A stretch of DNA of 39,827 nt from Kocuria sp. (GTDB lineage Bacteria; Actinomycetota; Actinomycetes; Actinomycetales; Micrococcaceae). The DNA lies in NCBI GenBank assembly GCA_031179495.1, contig JAPSHS010000009.1, positions 1-39,827 on the forward strand. The letters are read 5' to 3'. Below the pieces are notes generated by a model. That model made no database searches. It was not told the DNA's origin and saw only the letters and a program-made list of their open reading frames with translations. Numbering within the stretch: the first letter of the stretch is position 1; every line of letters begins with the position of its first letter. This document shows positions 23,301 to 29,066 of this stretch, piece by piece. The position numbers and the translations under genes were made by a program.

Positions 23301-24128
23301 CGCCACCCGCGCCGCTCCCTGGCCGTGGTCACGGCCAGCCCGGTCCACGCCACCCGGATCGCCGAGGCCGTCCGGCGGCGGATGCGGGAGGAGCCTGCCG
23401 GCGCGGCGTTCTTCGCCCCCGGACCGGAGTCCTTCCGGGTCGTGGACCTGCACCGGGCCGCAGGCATCGTGCGGGACACCGTGATCTTCTCCCTGGGCTT
23501 CGGCAAGACGGCCAACGGCCGCACCGTGCCGTACCTGGGGGCACTGTCCGAGCGGCACGGGCGGCAGTCCTTCGCGCTGGCCATGACCCGGGCCCGGCAC
23601 ACCACCCGGATCGTGACCTCCTTGCACCCGGACGAGGTGGAGGGCAAGGGTCTCCAGCACGGCGCCCGGGACTTCGCCCGCGTGCTCGCCGTGCACCTCG
23701 GCGCCGGCGCTCCGCCCGAGACCGGCGCCTGCGACGCCCACGAGGACGCCCTGGTCGTGGACCTCGCCCGGCGGCTCACGGACCGCGGGGCCTCGGTGCG
23801 GCTCGACTACGCCGGAGTGGTCGACCTGGTGGCCTGGGCCGACACGGAGTCGATGTCGGCCGGCGCCGTGCTCGACGGCCGGCTCCGCGCCGAGAGCGGG
23901 CCGCTGCGCATCCCGGTGGCCGGCCAGTCCGACGGCTCGGCCGAGGCCGCGGCCCTGTCCGTGCGGGAGCGCTCGCGGCTGCGCCCGCAGCAGCTCGAGC
24001 GCACCGGCTGGAACTACCTCACGCTGTGGACGATCGAGGTCTTCACCGACCCGGACACGGTCGCCGAGCTGATCCGGCGCTACCTCGGCCTGCCCACCGC
24101 TCCGGAGCGGGGCTCCCGTGCCGGGTGA
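20334..24128 (+). CDS. Degenerate superfamily-1 helicase-like protein with C-terminal REase-like domain
   Basis: A 1,264-residue protein; ATG at 20334 after a perfect CAGGAGGAGAACC. Residues 1-280 are of unknown type. An SF1/UPF1-like helicase core follows, interrupted by a ~480-residue helical insert. The Walker A place (306-313) reads AAPGTGQL, so the lysine is Gln312 and the following Ser/Thr is Leu. Motif II (844-847) is DAES instead of DEAS. Motif III-like GDPHLGRPQPF (867-877), YRSM (915-918), VVDLHRAAG (1036-1044) and MTRAR (1084-1088) are recognisable. Residues ~1134-1255 look like the Vsr/MTES_1575-type endonuclease fold found at the ends of such helicases (HE at 1136-1137, D1164, RERSRLRPQQLERTGW), but no clear E-x-K is seen. 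ATP hydrolysis looks lost; a structural or DNA-binding role is inferred. It is coupled to a small downstream gene. Confidence 0.85.
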   Translation: MSIGSDRTPRTSDTPRAQPERVSLQPWTRQMDAYTGPDTLLDFNQVDNVCIDLTEANSSGQAQLLMGRPTRLSTIVHDPQAYGLAARAARALRTKTHELSVNHGLDAAYLAAGTASWLARPRGADPTGSGQRRWIAPVLLAPLTLKPRPDLDDFELQLVGPARLNPAMVRRLAADHGVDLTSGELARLAYGTRRLDPAPALETLRSVAGAVPGMHVEHKLLVSTFADLHDRPADLSVVARTAVVRDLARLKAAAVGRIPQVEEISHDAPPLDERDPADELLLLDADGPQQEVLDLAAHGHSFVVTAAPGTGQLDTAVNTVGTLVAAGRTVLVLGERRTTLAAFGRRMDGLGLGTAVLPLSSQLSDADVAQQLIRAVARNERTERPDLAELHGTLRACRDQLAEHVRSLHTVRPRWSVSPYRAVQALAELTSRRPAPATPVRFPRSVLDAVADRDAVVARLERAAELGAFDAGVLAGPWSGARLVNEDESRQAHRLAQSLLLELTTLETGMRHVLAASGLRGGTTVPEWGRQLRLLQEVQDSLTRFTPDIYDRPVTDLVAATAGTAWRREHGIEMTGLQRSRLRKAAKEYIRHGVHLSDLHSALVRVQSERERWREWATSSVSPTVSERVEELAAVHARFVEDLEGLSIALEGSPAGADLLGRPVEHLREVLDRLINDEENLEMLPERTVLLDELRGQGLGELVDDLVRRTVAREQVPGEFDLAWWQSTLEAMITGDDFLAMPEGHTLRKAESTFRRADAAHVASGADRLLWELADRWQRTVRRSPRAGAALRRMLRAGAAPLEEVSAAAGELIGSLVPVWTASPLVLSAALPEEHDFDAVVVLDAESSPLAAVLPALTRCRQVIAFGDPHLGRPQPFTVAPTAAPAPGAQPVVEVDSAFDALSRVVPERTLRTVYRSMDEQVFRYLNEQFYGGRLRRLPHGESVTGATPVLSVEYVPDGVGALTAGIEGIQAPAAEVRRVVELVFEHAARHPRRSLAVVTASPVHATRIAEAVRRRMREEPAGAAFFAPGPESFRVVDLHRAAGIVRDTVIFSLGFGKTANGRTVPYLGALSERHGRQSFALAMTRARHTTRIVTSLHPDEVEGKGLQHGARDFARVLAVHLGAGAPPETGACDAHEDALVVDLARRLTDRGASVRLDYAGVVDLVAWADTESMSAGAVLDGRLRAESGPLRIPVAGQSDGSAEAAALSVRERSRLRPQQLERTGWNYLTLWTIEVFTDPDTVAELIRRYLGLPTAPERGSRAG

Positions 24129-24339
24129 GCCGGAGGACCGGACGCCGCCGGAGCCTCCCGAGGACCGGCGCGCCCGGCGGAGAGGGCCCCGGCGGGCCAC
24201 CGGCGGCACGTTCACCGGGGCGGAACCGCGCCTGTCCGGACTCGGCGGGCCCGCGCCCGGGACGGAGGGCCAGGACGGCTCCGCGGAGCGCGCGCACGAG
24301 GAGTGGCTCAGGGCCCAGCGGCCCCCGCACTGGGGCTGA
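24118..24339 (+). CDS. Small basic protein ending in PPHWG, coupled to the helicase-like gene
   Basis: A 73-residue protein from a GTG at 24118 that overlaps the end of the helicase-like gene by 11 bp, with GGAG about ten bases upstream. The first half is Arg/Pro-rich and probably disordered. The second half ends AHEEWLRAQRPPHWG. Small actinobacterial proteins with a W-L-x-x-x-R-P-P-H-W end occur widely in my memory but their role is unknown. It overlaps the tail of the convergent SAF-domain gene by 32 bp. The close coupling suggests it works with the large protein. It could be spurious in such GC-rich DNA; the patterned C-terminus argues against that. Confidence 0.6.
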   Translation: MPGEPEDRTPPEPPEDRRARRRGPRRATGGTFTGAEPRLSGLGGPAPGTEGQDGSAERAHEEWLRAQRPPHWG

Positions 24340-25015
24340 CGGGCGCGGGAACGAGCACCACGGTGCTGGGCCCGGCCCCGGCCAGCCGCGGCGCGTCCGC
24401 GTGCCGGGCCCCGACCACCAGGAGCCCCTCGTCCGCGGCGCCGGGCGACGCGGCGAGCAGACCGCCGTCCGCCCCGGGGCCGGGGGAGGAGACCCACAGC
24501 ACGGGCAGGGCACGACCCAGGACGTCCCGCTCGTCCGAGGGGGCTCCGTCGGAGAGGCCCACGACGTCCACGTGGTCCCCCGCGCGCACGTGCCGCAGCG
24601 CACCGGGGTCGTCGATGCGCAGGGTGACCGCGGTCGTCCCCTCGGGCCGGCCGGTGAGCAGGCCCGGTCCGACGACGGCTGACTCGGTCAGCGGGTGCCC
24701 GGCGCCCGCGGCGCCCGCGAGGGTGCGCCCGGCCAGTGCGGCAGGCTCGGCGACGGCGCCCTCGGGGGCCAGTCCGTGCGGATAGGCCGCGACCGTCAGC
24801 TGCTCGAGGCCCAGCACCGTGCCTGCGGGCAGGGCCTCGGCGGCGGTCACCACCGGCACGGTGCCGGCCCGCTGCGGGCCGAGCTGCAGGACCGCCAGGC
24901 CCAGGGCGAGGCTGAGGAGGACGGCGGCGGCGGCGCGGCGCCGCCGGGACAGCGCCGAGCGCAGGTGCAGGGACAGCGGGTAGCGGCGCCGGACGGGCCG
25001 CGGTCGTGGACTCAT
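24308..25015 (-). CDS. SAF-domain membrane-anchored protein (CpaB/RcpC-like)
   Basis: A 235-residue protein. A basic N-terminus (MSPRPRPVRRRYPLS) is followed by one membrane helix at about 29-48 (AAAAVLLSLALGLAVLQLG). A SAF domain follows at ~55-115 (VVTAAEALPAGTVLGLEQLTVAAYP and ALAGRTLAGAAGAGHPLTE), then a second beta-rich segment with VRAGDHVDVVG. This is the layout of CpaB/RcpC proteins of Flp/Tad pilus systems, but no other pilus gene is present in the window. The ATG at 25013-25015 is chosen because it begins the basic leader; the frame continues upstream only as a shadow of other genes. It follows the FmdB/Ruc gene and may share its heat-shock promoter. Confidence 0.75.
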   Translation of the reverse strand: MSPRPRPVRRRYPLSLHLRSALSRRRRAAAAVLLSLALGLAVLQLGPQRAGTVPVVTAAEALPAGTVLGLEQLTVAAYPHGLAPEGAVAEPAALAGRTLAGAAGAGHPLTESAVVGPGLLTGRPEGTTAVTLRIDDPGALRHVRAGDHVDVVGLSDGAPSDERDVLGRALPVLWVSSPGPGADGGLLAASPGAADEGLLVVGARHADAPRLAGAGPSTVVLVPAPVSPSAGAAGP

Positions 25016-25128
25016 GGCCGGCACGCTACGGCCCGGGCGGCCGGCGCGGCGGCCGCCCGGGGGCGAGCGGGGAGCCCGGGGGCCTCCGAGGACGCGGTGG
25101 AGTGCGGACGCCGGGGCCGCGCGGCGGT

Positions 25129-25440
25129 TCAGGCGTCCGCGGCGCCGGTCCCGGAGGAGGACGAAGGGCCGGACGAGGCCCCGGCGGTCGCCGGAGCGGC
25201 GCCGGCCGTGGCGGGAGCAGCGGCCGGGGTGGTCCCGGACGAGGTGTCCGAGCTGGTGCTGTCGGAGCGGGAGTCGTTGCGGTAGAAGCCGGAGCCCTTG
25301 AACACCACGCCCACCGTGTTGAACTTCTTGCGCAGGTCCCCGCCGCACTCCGGGCACACGGTCAGGGCGTTCTCGCTGAACGACTGGCGGATGTCGAACG
25401 CGTGGCCGCAGTCCTTGCAGGCGTAGGCGTAGACGGGCAT
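25129..25440 (-). CDS. ruc: FmdB-family zinc-ribbon protein, Ruc-like redox-regulated chaperone
   Basis: A 103-residue protein. A rubredoxin-like zinc ribbon has C8-x2-C11 and C29-x2-C32, then NTVGVVFKGSGFYRNDSR (41-58), then a Ser/Thr/Ala/Gly-rich disordered tail. It matches Mycobacterium tuberculosis Rv0991c (Ruc), a heat-induced chaperone that becomes active when oxidation releases zinc, in N-terminal sequence, tail type and neighbours (cyclo-ligase and galU). A well-formed CIRCE operator and a -10 lie just upstream, so HrcA control is expected, as for Ruc. The ATG follows CAGGAGGACCC. Orthology is from memory of the family; the chaperone role is inferred. Confidence 0.85.
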   Translation of the reverse strand: MPVYAYACKDCGHAFDIRQSFSENALTVCPECGGDLRKKFNTVGVVFKGSGFYRNDSRSDSTSSDTSSGTTPAAAPATAGAAPATAGASSGPSSSSGTGAADA

Positions 25441-25474
25441 GGGTCCTCCTGGAAACGGTCGACGGGTGCACTCT

Positions 25475-25501
25475 CTGGCACTCGAAGGTGTCGAGTGCTG
25501 A
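25475..25501 (-). promoter_or_regulatory. CIRCE element (HrcA operator) upstream of fmdB/ruc
   Basis: On the minus strand TCAGCACTC, nine bases, GAGTGCCAG: 8 of 9 and 7 of 9 matches to the CIRCE halves with the exact spacer. It starts directly after the -10 hexamer and lies about 35 bases before the ATG. Confidence 0.88.
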
Positions 25502-25506
25502 TTCTA
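25501..25506 (-). promoter_or_regulatory. -10 hexamer of the fmdB/ruc promoter
   Basis: TAGAAT on the minus strand. Its first three bases are the TAG stop codon of the cyclo-ligase gene, and its last base is the first base of the CIRCE site, so HrcA would block initiation. No clear -35 is seen in the cyclo-ligase 3' end. Confidence 0.65.
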
Positions 25507-26145
25507 CCGCGTGGCGGCGGCCGCGCCGGTGCGGGTGCCGAGGCTCACGGGCCCGTCCTCGGTGAGGGCCAGCGCCACAGGGGCGTCGAGCTCGTCGACG
25601 GGGACGGCCCCGGCGGGGAGGATCTCGTCGGCGAACACGCAGACCGCCGTGCGCAGCTCCGGGTGGGCCGTGCGGGGCAGGCCTGCCAGGAACCGGTCGT
25701 AGAATCCGCCGCCGAAGCCCAGCCGCCCGCCGTCGAGCGAGACCGCGAGCGCGGGCACCAGCAGCACGCCCACGGACCGCATCACCTCGGCCCCGTGTCG
25801 GGCGCCCACGGGTTCGCGCAGACCACCGAGGCCTCCGGTGCGCACGGGGGTGTCCGGGGTCCAGCGGGCCCACGAGAGCCGGCGGCCGGGTTCGCACACG
25901 GGCACCCAGATCCGGTGCCCGCGCCGGTGGGCCGTGACCAGGGCCGGCTCCAGGGGCGGCTCGGTGGGCATCGGCAGGTACGCAGCGACGTCGAGGTGGG
26001 CGCGGCCGGCCAGCAGCTCCGCGAGGTGCCGGTCGAGGCCGACGGCGGCGTGCTCCCGCGCGGCGCGCGCCCGCCGGGTGCGCGCCGCGCGCAGTTCGCG
26101 GCGCAGGCGGGTCTTCGCCTCCGCGGTGGTCCCCGGGTCGGTCAT
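25504..26145 (-). CDS. 5-formyltetrahydrofolate cyclo-ligase
   Basis: A 213-residue enzyme that converts 5-formyl-THF to 5,10-methenyl-THF with ATP. The N-terminal AKTRLRRELRAARTRR, the central VAAYLPMPTEPPLEPAL and the phosphate-binding GRLGFGGGFYDRFLA loop with its usual Gly-Gly-Gly-Tyr-Tyr/Phe-Asp pattern are present. The ATG at 26145 follows AGGAG at about 11 bases. A promoter TTGATC-17-TAACCT lies upstream. The stop codon TAG is built into the -10 of the next promoter. It is divergent from galU, as in mycobacteria. Confidence 0.93.
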   Translation of the reverse strand: MTDPGTTAEAKTRLRRELRAARTRRARAAREHAAVGLDRHLAELLAGRAHLDVAAYLPMPTEPPLEPALVTAHRRGHRIWVPVCEPGRRLSWARWTPDTPVRTGGLGGLREPVGARHGAEVMRSVGVLLVPALAVSLDGGRLGFGGGFYDRFLAGLPRTAHPELRTAVCVFADEILPAGAVPVDELDAPVALALTEDGPVSLGTRTGAAAATR

Positions 26146-26223
26146 CGTCGTGTCCGCTCCTGTCCGACGCTCGGCCCGGGGCGGCGCCCCGGATGGACCG
26201 GCCCGCCCGGGGCCGGTGGTGCG

Positions 26224-26252
26224 AGGTTAGCCGTGGGCGGCGTGGGGATCAA
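26224..26252 (-). promoter_or_regulatory. Promoter of the cyclo-ligase gene
   Basis: On the minus strand TTGATC (26247-26252), 17 bases, TAACCT (26224-26229). The expected start near 26217 leaves a leader of about 70 bases. It is divergent from the galU promoter, whose -10 lies 23 bp away. Confidence 0.65.
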
Positions 26253-26274
26253 CCGGCCCGGACGATCGATCCGT

Positions 26275-26280
26275 TAGCCT
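26275..26280 (+). promoter_or_regulatory. -10 hexamer of a leaderless promoter (galU)
   Basis: TAGCCT, six bases before the ATG at 26287, with no Shine-Dalgarno between. An in-frame GTG at 26281 directly abuts the hexamer and is therefore unlikely to be the start. Confidence 0.65.
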
Positions 26281-26286
26281 GTGCCC

Positions 26287-27201
26287 ATGAGTGGAAACAG
26301 CAACCCCCGCACGGTCCGGAAGGCCGTCATTCCCGCCGCCGGGCTCGGCACCCGGTTCCTGCCCGCGACGAAGGCCATGCCCAAGGAGATGTTGCCGGTC
26401 GTGGACCGACCGGCCATCCAGTACGTGGTGCAGGAGGCGGTGGACGCCGGCCTGCAGGACGTGCTGATGATCACCGGCCGCTCCAAGCGCGCCCTGGAGG
26501 ACCACTTCGACCGCGTGCCGGCCCTGGAGCACCAGCTGGAGGAGTCGGGCAAGACCGCGCTGCTGCGCGAGGTCGAGCACGCCTCGGAGCTGGGCGAGAT
26601 CCACTACCTGCGCCAGGCCGACCCCAAGGGCCTGGGGCACGCGGTGCTGCGGGCCAAGATCCACGTGGGCGAGGAGCCGTTCGCGGTGCTGCTGGGCGAT
26701 GACCTCATCGACTCCCGCGACGACCTGCTCACCCAGATGATCGCCGTCCAGGAGCGCACCGGCGGCTCCGTGGTGGCGCTCATGGAGGTGGAGCCCGAGC
26801 AGATCAGCTCCTACGGCTGCGCCGACGTCACCGTCGTGGAGGGCGAGGAGTTCGTGCGGGTCAACGGGATGGTGGAGAAGCCGGCGCCCGAGGACGCCCC
26901 GTCCAACCTGGCGGTCATCGGCCGCTACGTGCTGCACTCGGACGTGTTCGAGGTCCTGGAGAACACCGCGCCGGGTCGTGGCAACGAGATCCAGCTCACC
27001 GACGCGCTGCAGACCCTCGCCGGGCGCGACGGCGAGGGCGGTGGGGTGTACGGGGTGATCTTCAAGGGCCGCCGCTACGACACCGGTGACAAGCTCAGCT
27101 ACCTCAAGGCCAACATCATCCTGGCCTCGGAGCGGGAGGACCTCGGTCCGGAGCTGCGGGAGTGGCTCAAGGACTACACCCGGTCCCTGCCGGTCGGCTG
27201 A
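26287..27201 (+). CDS. galU: UTP-glucose-1-phosphate uridylyltransferase
   Basis: A 304-residue enzyme making UDP-glucose from UTP and glucose-1-phosphate, for cell-wall glycans and exopolysaccharide. The nucleotide-binding KAVIPAAGLGTRFLPATKAMPKEMLP at the start, the PAIQYVVQEAV block, LGDDLID (metal-binding aspartates) and FKGRRYDTGDK near the end are all typical of bacterial GalU. The start is a leaderless ATG. The acetyltransferase gene follows after 13 bp. Confidence 0.96.
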   Translation: MSGNSNPRTVRKAVIPAAGLGTRFLPATKAMPKEMLPVVDRPAIQYVVQEAVDAGLQDVLMITGRSKRALEDHFDRVPALEHQLEESGKTALLREVEHASELGEIHYLRQADPKGLGHAVLRAKIHVGEEPFAVLLGDDLIDSRDDLLTQMIAVQERTGGSVVALMEVEPEQISSYGCADVTVVEGEEFVRVNGMVEKPAPEDAPSNLAVIGRYVLHSDVFEVLENTAPGRGNEIQLTDALQTLAGRDGEGGGVYGVIFKGRRYDTGDKLSYLKANIILASEREDLGPELREWLKDYTRSLPVG

Positions 27202-27214
27202 GAGGCCGCCCCCA

Positions 27215-27847
27215 GTGCCCGGGCAGTTCCGCTGGCCCGTGACCGTCTCCTGGAGCGAGCTGCGGCTGCGCCCCCTCGTGCGGACGGACCGCCGGGACTG
27301 GGACCTCGTGCGCGCCCGCAACCGGGAGTGGCTGGACCCCTGGGAGGCGACGAACCCCGCCCCCGGCGGGGCGGCGCCCACCTTCGGGCAGTTCGTGCGC
27401 GCCCTCGACCAGCAGGCGCGGCAGGGCACGGCGCTGCCGTTCGTGATCACGGAACGGGTCCCGGGGACGGAGCGGTTCGGCCTCATCGGCCAGCTGACCG
27501 TCTCCGGGATCTCGTGGGGGTCGTCCCTGTCGGCGAGCCTGGGCTACTGGGTGGACCGGGAGCAGGCGGGGCGCGGTGTGGCGCCCATGGCGGTGGCCAT
27601 GGCCACCGACTACTGCTTCGAGGGACTCGGTCTGCACCGGATGGAGATCAACATCCGGCCGGAGAACACCAAGTCCCTGCGGGTGGTCGAGAAGCTCGGG
27701 TTCCGGGACGAGGGCCTGCGCAAGGACTTCCTGCACATCGACGGTCGCTGGACGGACCACCGCAGCTTCGCCCTCACCGCACCCGAGGTCCCCGGGGGCC
27801 TGGTGCGGCGTTTCACCGGCTCGGACCGCCCGGCCGTGTGGCAGTGA
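27215..27847 (+). CDS. RimJ/RimL-type GNAT acetyltransferase
   Basis: A 210-residue GNAT protein of the RimJ type: LRLRPLVRTDRRDWDLVRARNREWLDPWEATNP at the start, GYWVDREQAGRGVAPMAVAMATDYCF for the acetyl-CoA loop, and LHRMEINIRPENTKSLRVVEKLGFRDEG. RimJ acetylates the N-terminus of ribosomal protein S5 in E. coli; the substrate here is not known. GTG at 27215 is chosen, 13 bp after galU, with a weak GAGAGG upstream; a GTG at 27239 is a second option. It probably belongs to the galU transcript, the common actinobacterial order. Confidence 0.87.
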   Translation: MPGQFRWPVTVSWSELRLRPLVRTDRRDWDLVRARNREWLDPWEATNPAPGGAAPTFGQFVRALDQQARQGTALPFVITERVPGTERFGLIGQLTVSGISWGSSLSASLGYWVDREQAGRGVAPMAVAMATDYCFEGLGLHRMEINIRPENTKSLRVVEKLGFRDEGLRKDFLHIDGRWTDHRSFALTAPEVPGGLVRRFTGSDRPAVWQ

Positions 27848-27897
27848 CCGGACCTGCCGCGTCCACAGGGACACCCACGGGTGGGGCCTCACGGTAG

Positions 27898-27903
27898 TAG
27901 GCT
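27898..27903 (+). promoter_or_regulatory. -10 hexamer for the 27997 membrane protein gene
   Basis: TAGGCT in the gap after the acetyltransferase gene. Transcription would start near 27910, leaving about 87 bases of leader. No firm -35. Confidence 0.4.
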
Positions 27904-27996
27904 GTGGCTCACGGCCCGGACCCGGGCCCGGGCCCGTCGGCGCACGCGCGCCGGTGGTCCACGTCCGCTCGGCAGAGCGACCACAGAGGCAGGACC

Positions 27997-28923
27997 GTGA
28001 CCATGATCTGGGTGAGCAGCTCGGCCGTGCTGGTCGTGGTGTGCGCGCTCTCCCTGTTCTGGGTCGTGCCGCACCTGCATCGCCGCCGCGAGGCGCGGGT
28101 CGAGAGCACCGGGACCGATCCGGCCGGTGCGGACCCCGCCACGGCGGAGCACTCCCTCCGGACCGAGGCGCCCTCACCCGAGTCCCGCCGACGAAGGATC
28201 ACCATGGCGACCACCGACACCGTCTCCCCGTCCACCGGCAGCAGCGCCGCCCGCAGCCCCGGGACGCTGCGCATCAAGCGGGACCGCGTCGGCATCCTCC
28301 TCGCCGGCTGCGCCGCGCTCCTGGCAGCGCTGCTCACCGCCGCCGTCGCGCCCTTCTCGGCCGCCGTGAGCTGGCCGTGGCCCGTGTTCCTCCTGCTGCT
28401 CGGCGTGGGCTCCGTGCTCGCCCTGCGCTACCTGGCCGTCCAGGACCGGGCCGCCCGGCGCAGCTCGCGTCCGGTCCGCGCCCCGGCCGTGGACCCGCAC
28501 GCCCCGCGGGGGGACGTGGCCCTGTTCGACAACGAGGACGCCGTCACCGAGGACGCCGTCACCGAGGACGCCGACGAGGTCCGGGAGCGGCCGGGCGTGG
28601 CCGCCCAGGAGCTCGACCTCCCGGCCGAGCACGAGCAGCCCAGGGCGCCCGCGGCGTTCACCGTGGAGGAGCTGCGGGCCGAGGCGCTGCGCGTGGCCCG
28701 GGAGTCCGCCGGTGCGGCCCCCCGCACGTGGGAGCCGGTGCCCGTGCCGCGGCCGACCTACGCCGATGCACCCGTGATCCAGCGCGCCGCCCCGGAGCCG
28801 CTGCCGGTGCCCGAGCAGCCGGCCTCCCGCTCCGGCAGCCTCAAGGACGCGGTGCGCACGGGTGAGGAGCGGGGCCGGGCCGCCCTCGACCTCGACGACG
28901 TCCTCAAGCGCCGCCGCGCCTGA
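27997..28923 (+). CDS. Hypothetical membrane protein with acidic cytoplasmic tail
   Basis: A 308-residue protein from GTG 27997 (AGAGG seven bases upstream); ATG 28003 is two codons later. A helix lies at residues ~4-25. A polar stretch to ~90 is followed by two helices, about 97-117 (VGILLAGCAALLAALLTAAVA) and 126-147, and then a ~160-residue acidic, Pro/Ala-rich tail ending SLKDAVRTGEERGRAALDLDDVLKRRRA. The tail includes EDAVTEDAVTEDAD from a 15-bp tandem repeat. An internal in-frame ATG at 28204 has its own AAGGATCACC site, so a shorter 240-residue product is possible. The family is not recognised with certainty; similar genes follow galU-rimJ in Micrococcaceae as I recall. Confidence 0.75.
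   Translation: MTMIWVSSSAVLVVVCALSLFWVVPHLHRRREARVESTGTDPAGADPATAEHSLRTEAPSPESRRRRITMATTDTVSPSTGSSAARSPGTLRIKRDRVGILLAGCAALLAALLTAAVAPFSAAVSWPWPVFLLLLGVGSVLALRYLAVQDRAARRSSRPVRAPAVDPHAPRGDVALFDNEDAVTEDAVTEDADEVRERPGVAAQELDLPAEHEQPRAPAAFTVEELRAEALRVARESAGAAPRTWEPVPVPRPTYADAPVIQRAAPEPLPVPEQPASRSGSLKDAVRTGEERGRAALDLDDVLKRRRA
28534..28572 (+). repeat. 15-bp tandem repeat inside the membrane protein gene
   Basis: GAGGACGCCGTCACC occurs twice in direct succession, followed by nine bases of a third copy. It encodes EDAVT repeats. The unit keeps the reading frame, so slippage would only change tail length. Confidence 0.9.
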
Positions 28924-28946
28924 GCGCACCCCGCCGGCCTCCTCCG

Positions 28947-28986
28947 GCTCCGCCGCACGGTCCCCGACGGAACCGTGCGGCGGAGC
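28947..28986 (+). terminator. Terminator after the membrane protein gene
   Basis: Perfect 15-bp arms GCTCCGCCGCACGGT and ACCGTGCGGCGGAGC with a ten-base loop, followed by TGTTCC, 23 bases after the stop. Confidence 0.85.
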
Positions 28987-29016
28987 TGTTCCACGGGCGG
29001 TGGGCTCCGTCCCCGG

Positions 29017-29022
29017 TATCAT
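29017..29022 (+). promoter_or_regulatory. -10 hexamer for the CYTH-CHAD gene
   Basis: TATCAT, between the preceding terminator and the CYTH-CHAD ATG; about 38 bases of leader containing a GAGGAGGAACC ribosome site. Confidence 0.45.
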
Positions 29023-29066
29023 CGCGGCAACAACCGGCTGCCGGACGCCCCGACCGAGGAGGAACC

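Noticed and set aside
20106..24497. A very long open frame on the minus strand opposite guaA's end and the helicase-like gene
   Set aside because: It is the antisense shadow of GC-rich coding sequence: low-complexity Gly/Arg/His-rich product, no ribosome site, and the plus-strand frame has recognisable motifs throughout.
25016..25897. A long upstream extension of the SAF-domain frame through the fmdB and cyclo-ligase genes
   Set aside because: It runs antiphase through two well-defined genes; the ATG at 25015 starts a typical basic leader and membrane helix.
28534..28572. CRISPR-like or other spaced repeat
   Set aside because: The repeat is directly tandem, without spacers, in frame within a coding region; it is a short coding repeat. 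No CRISPR array was seen anywhere in the window.
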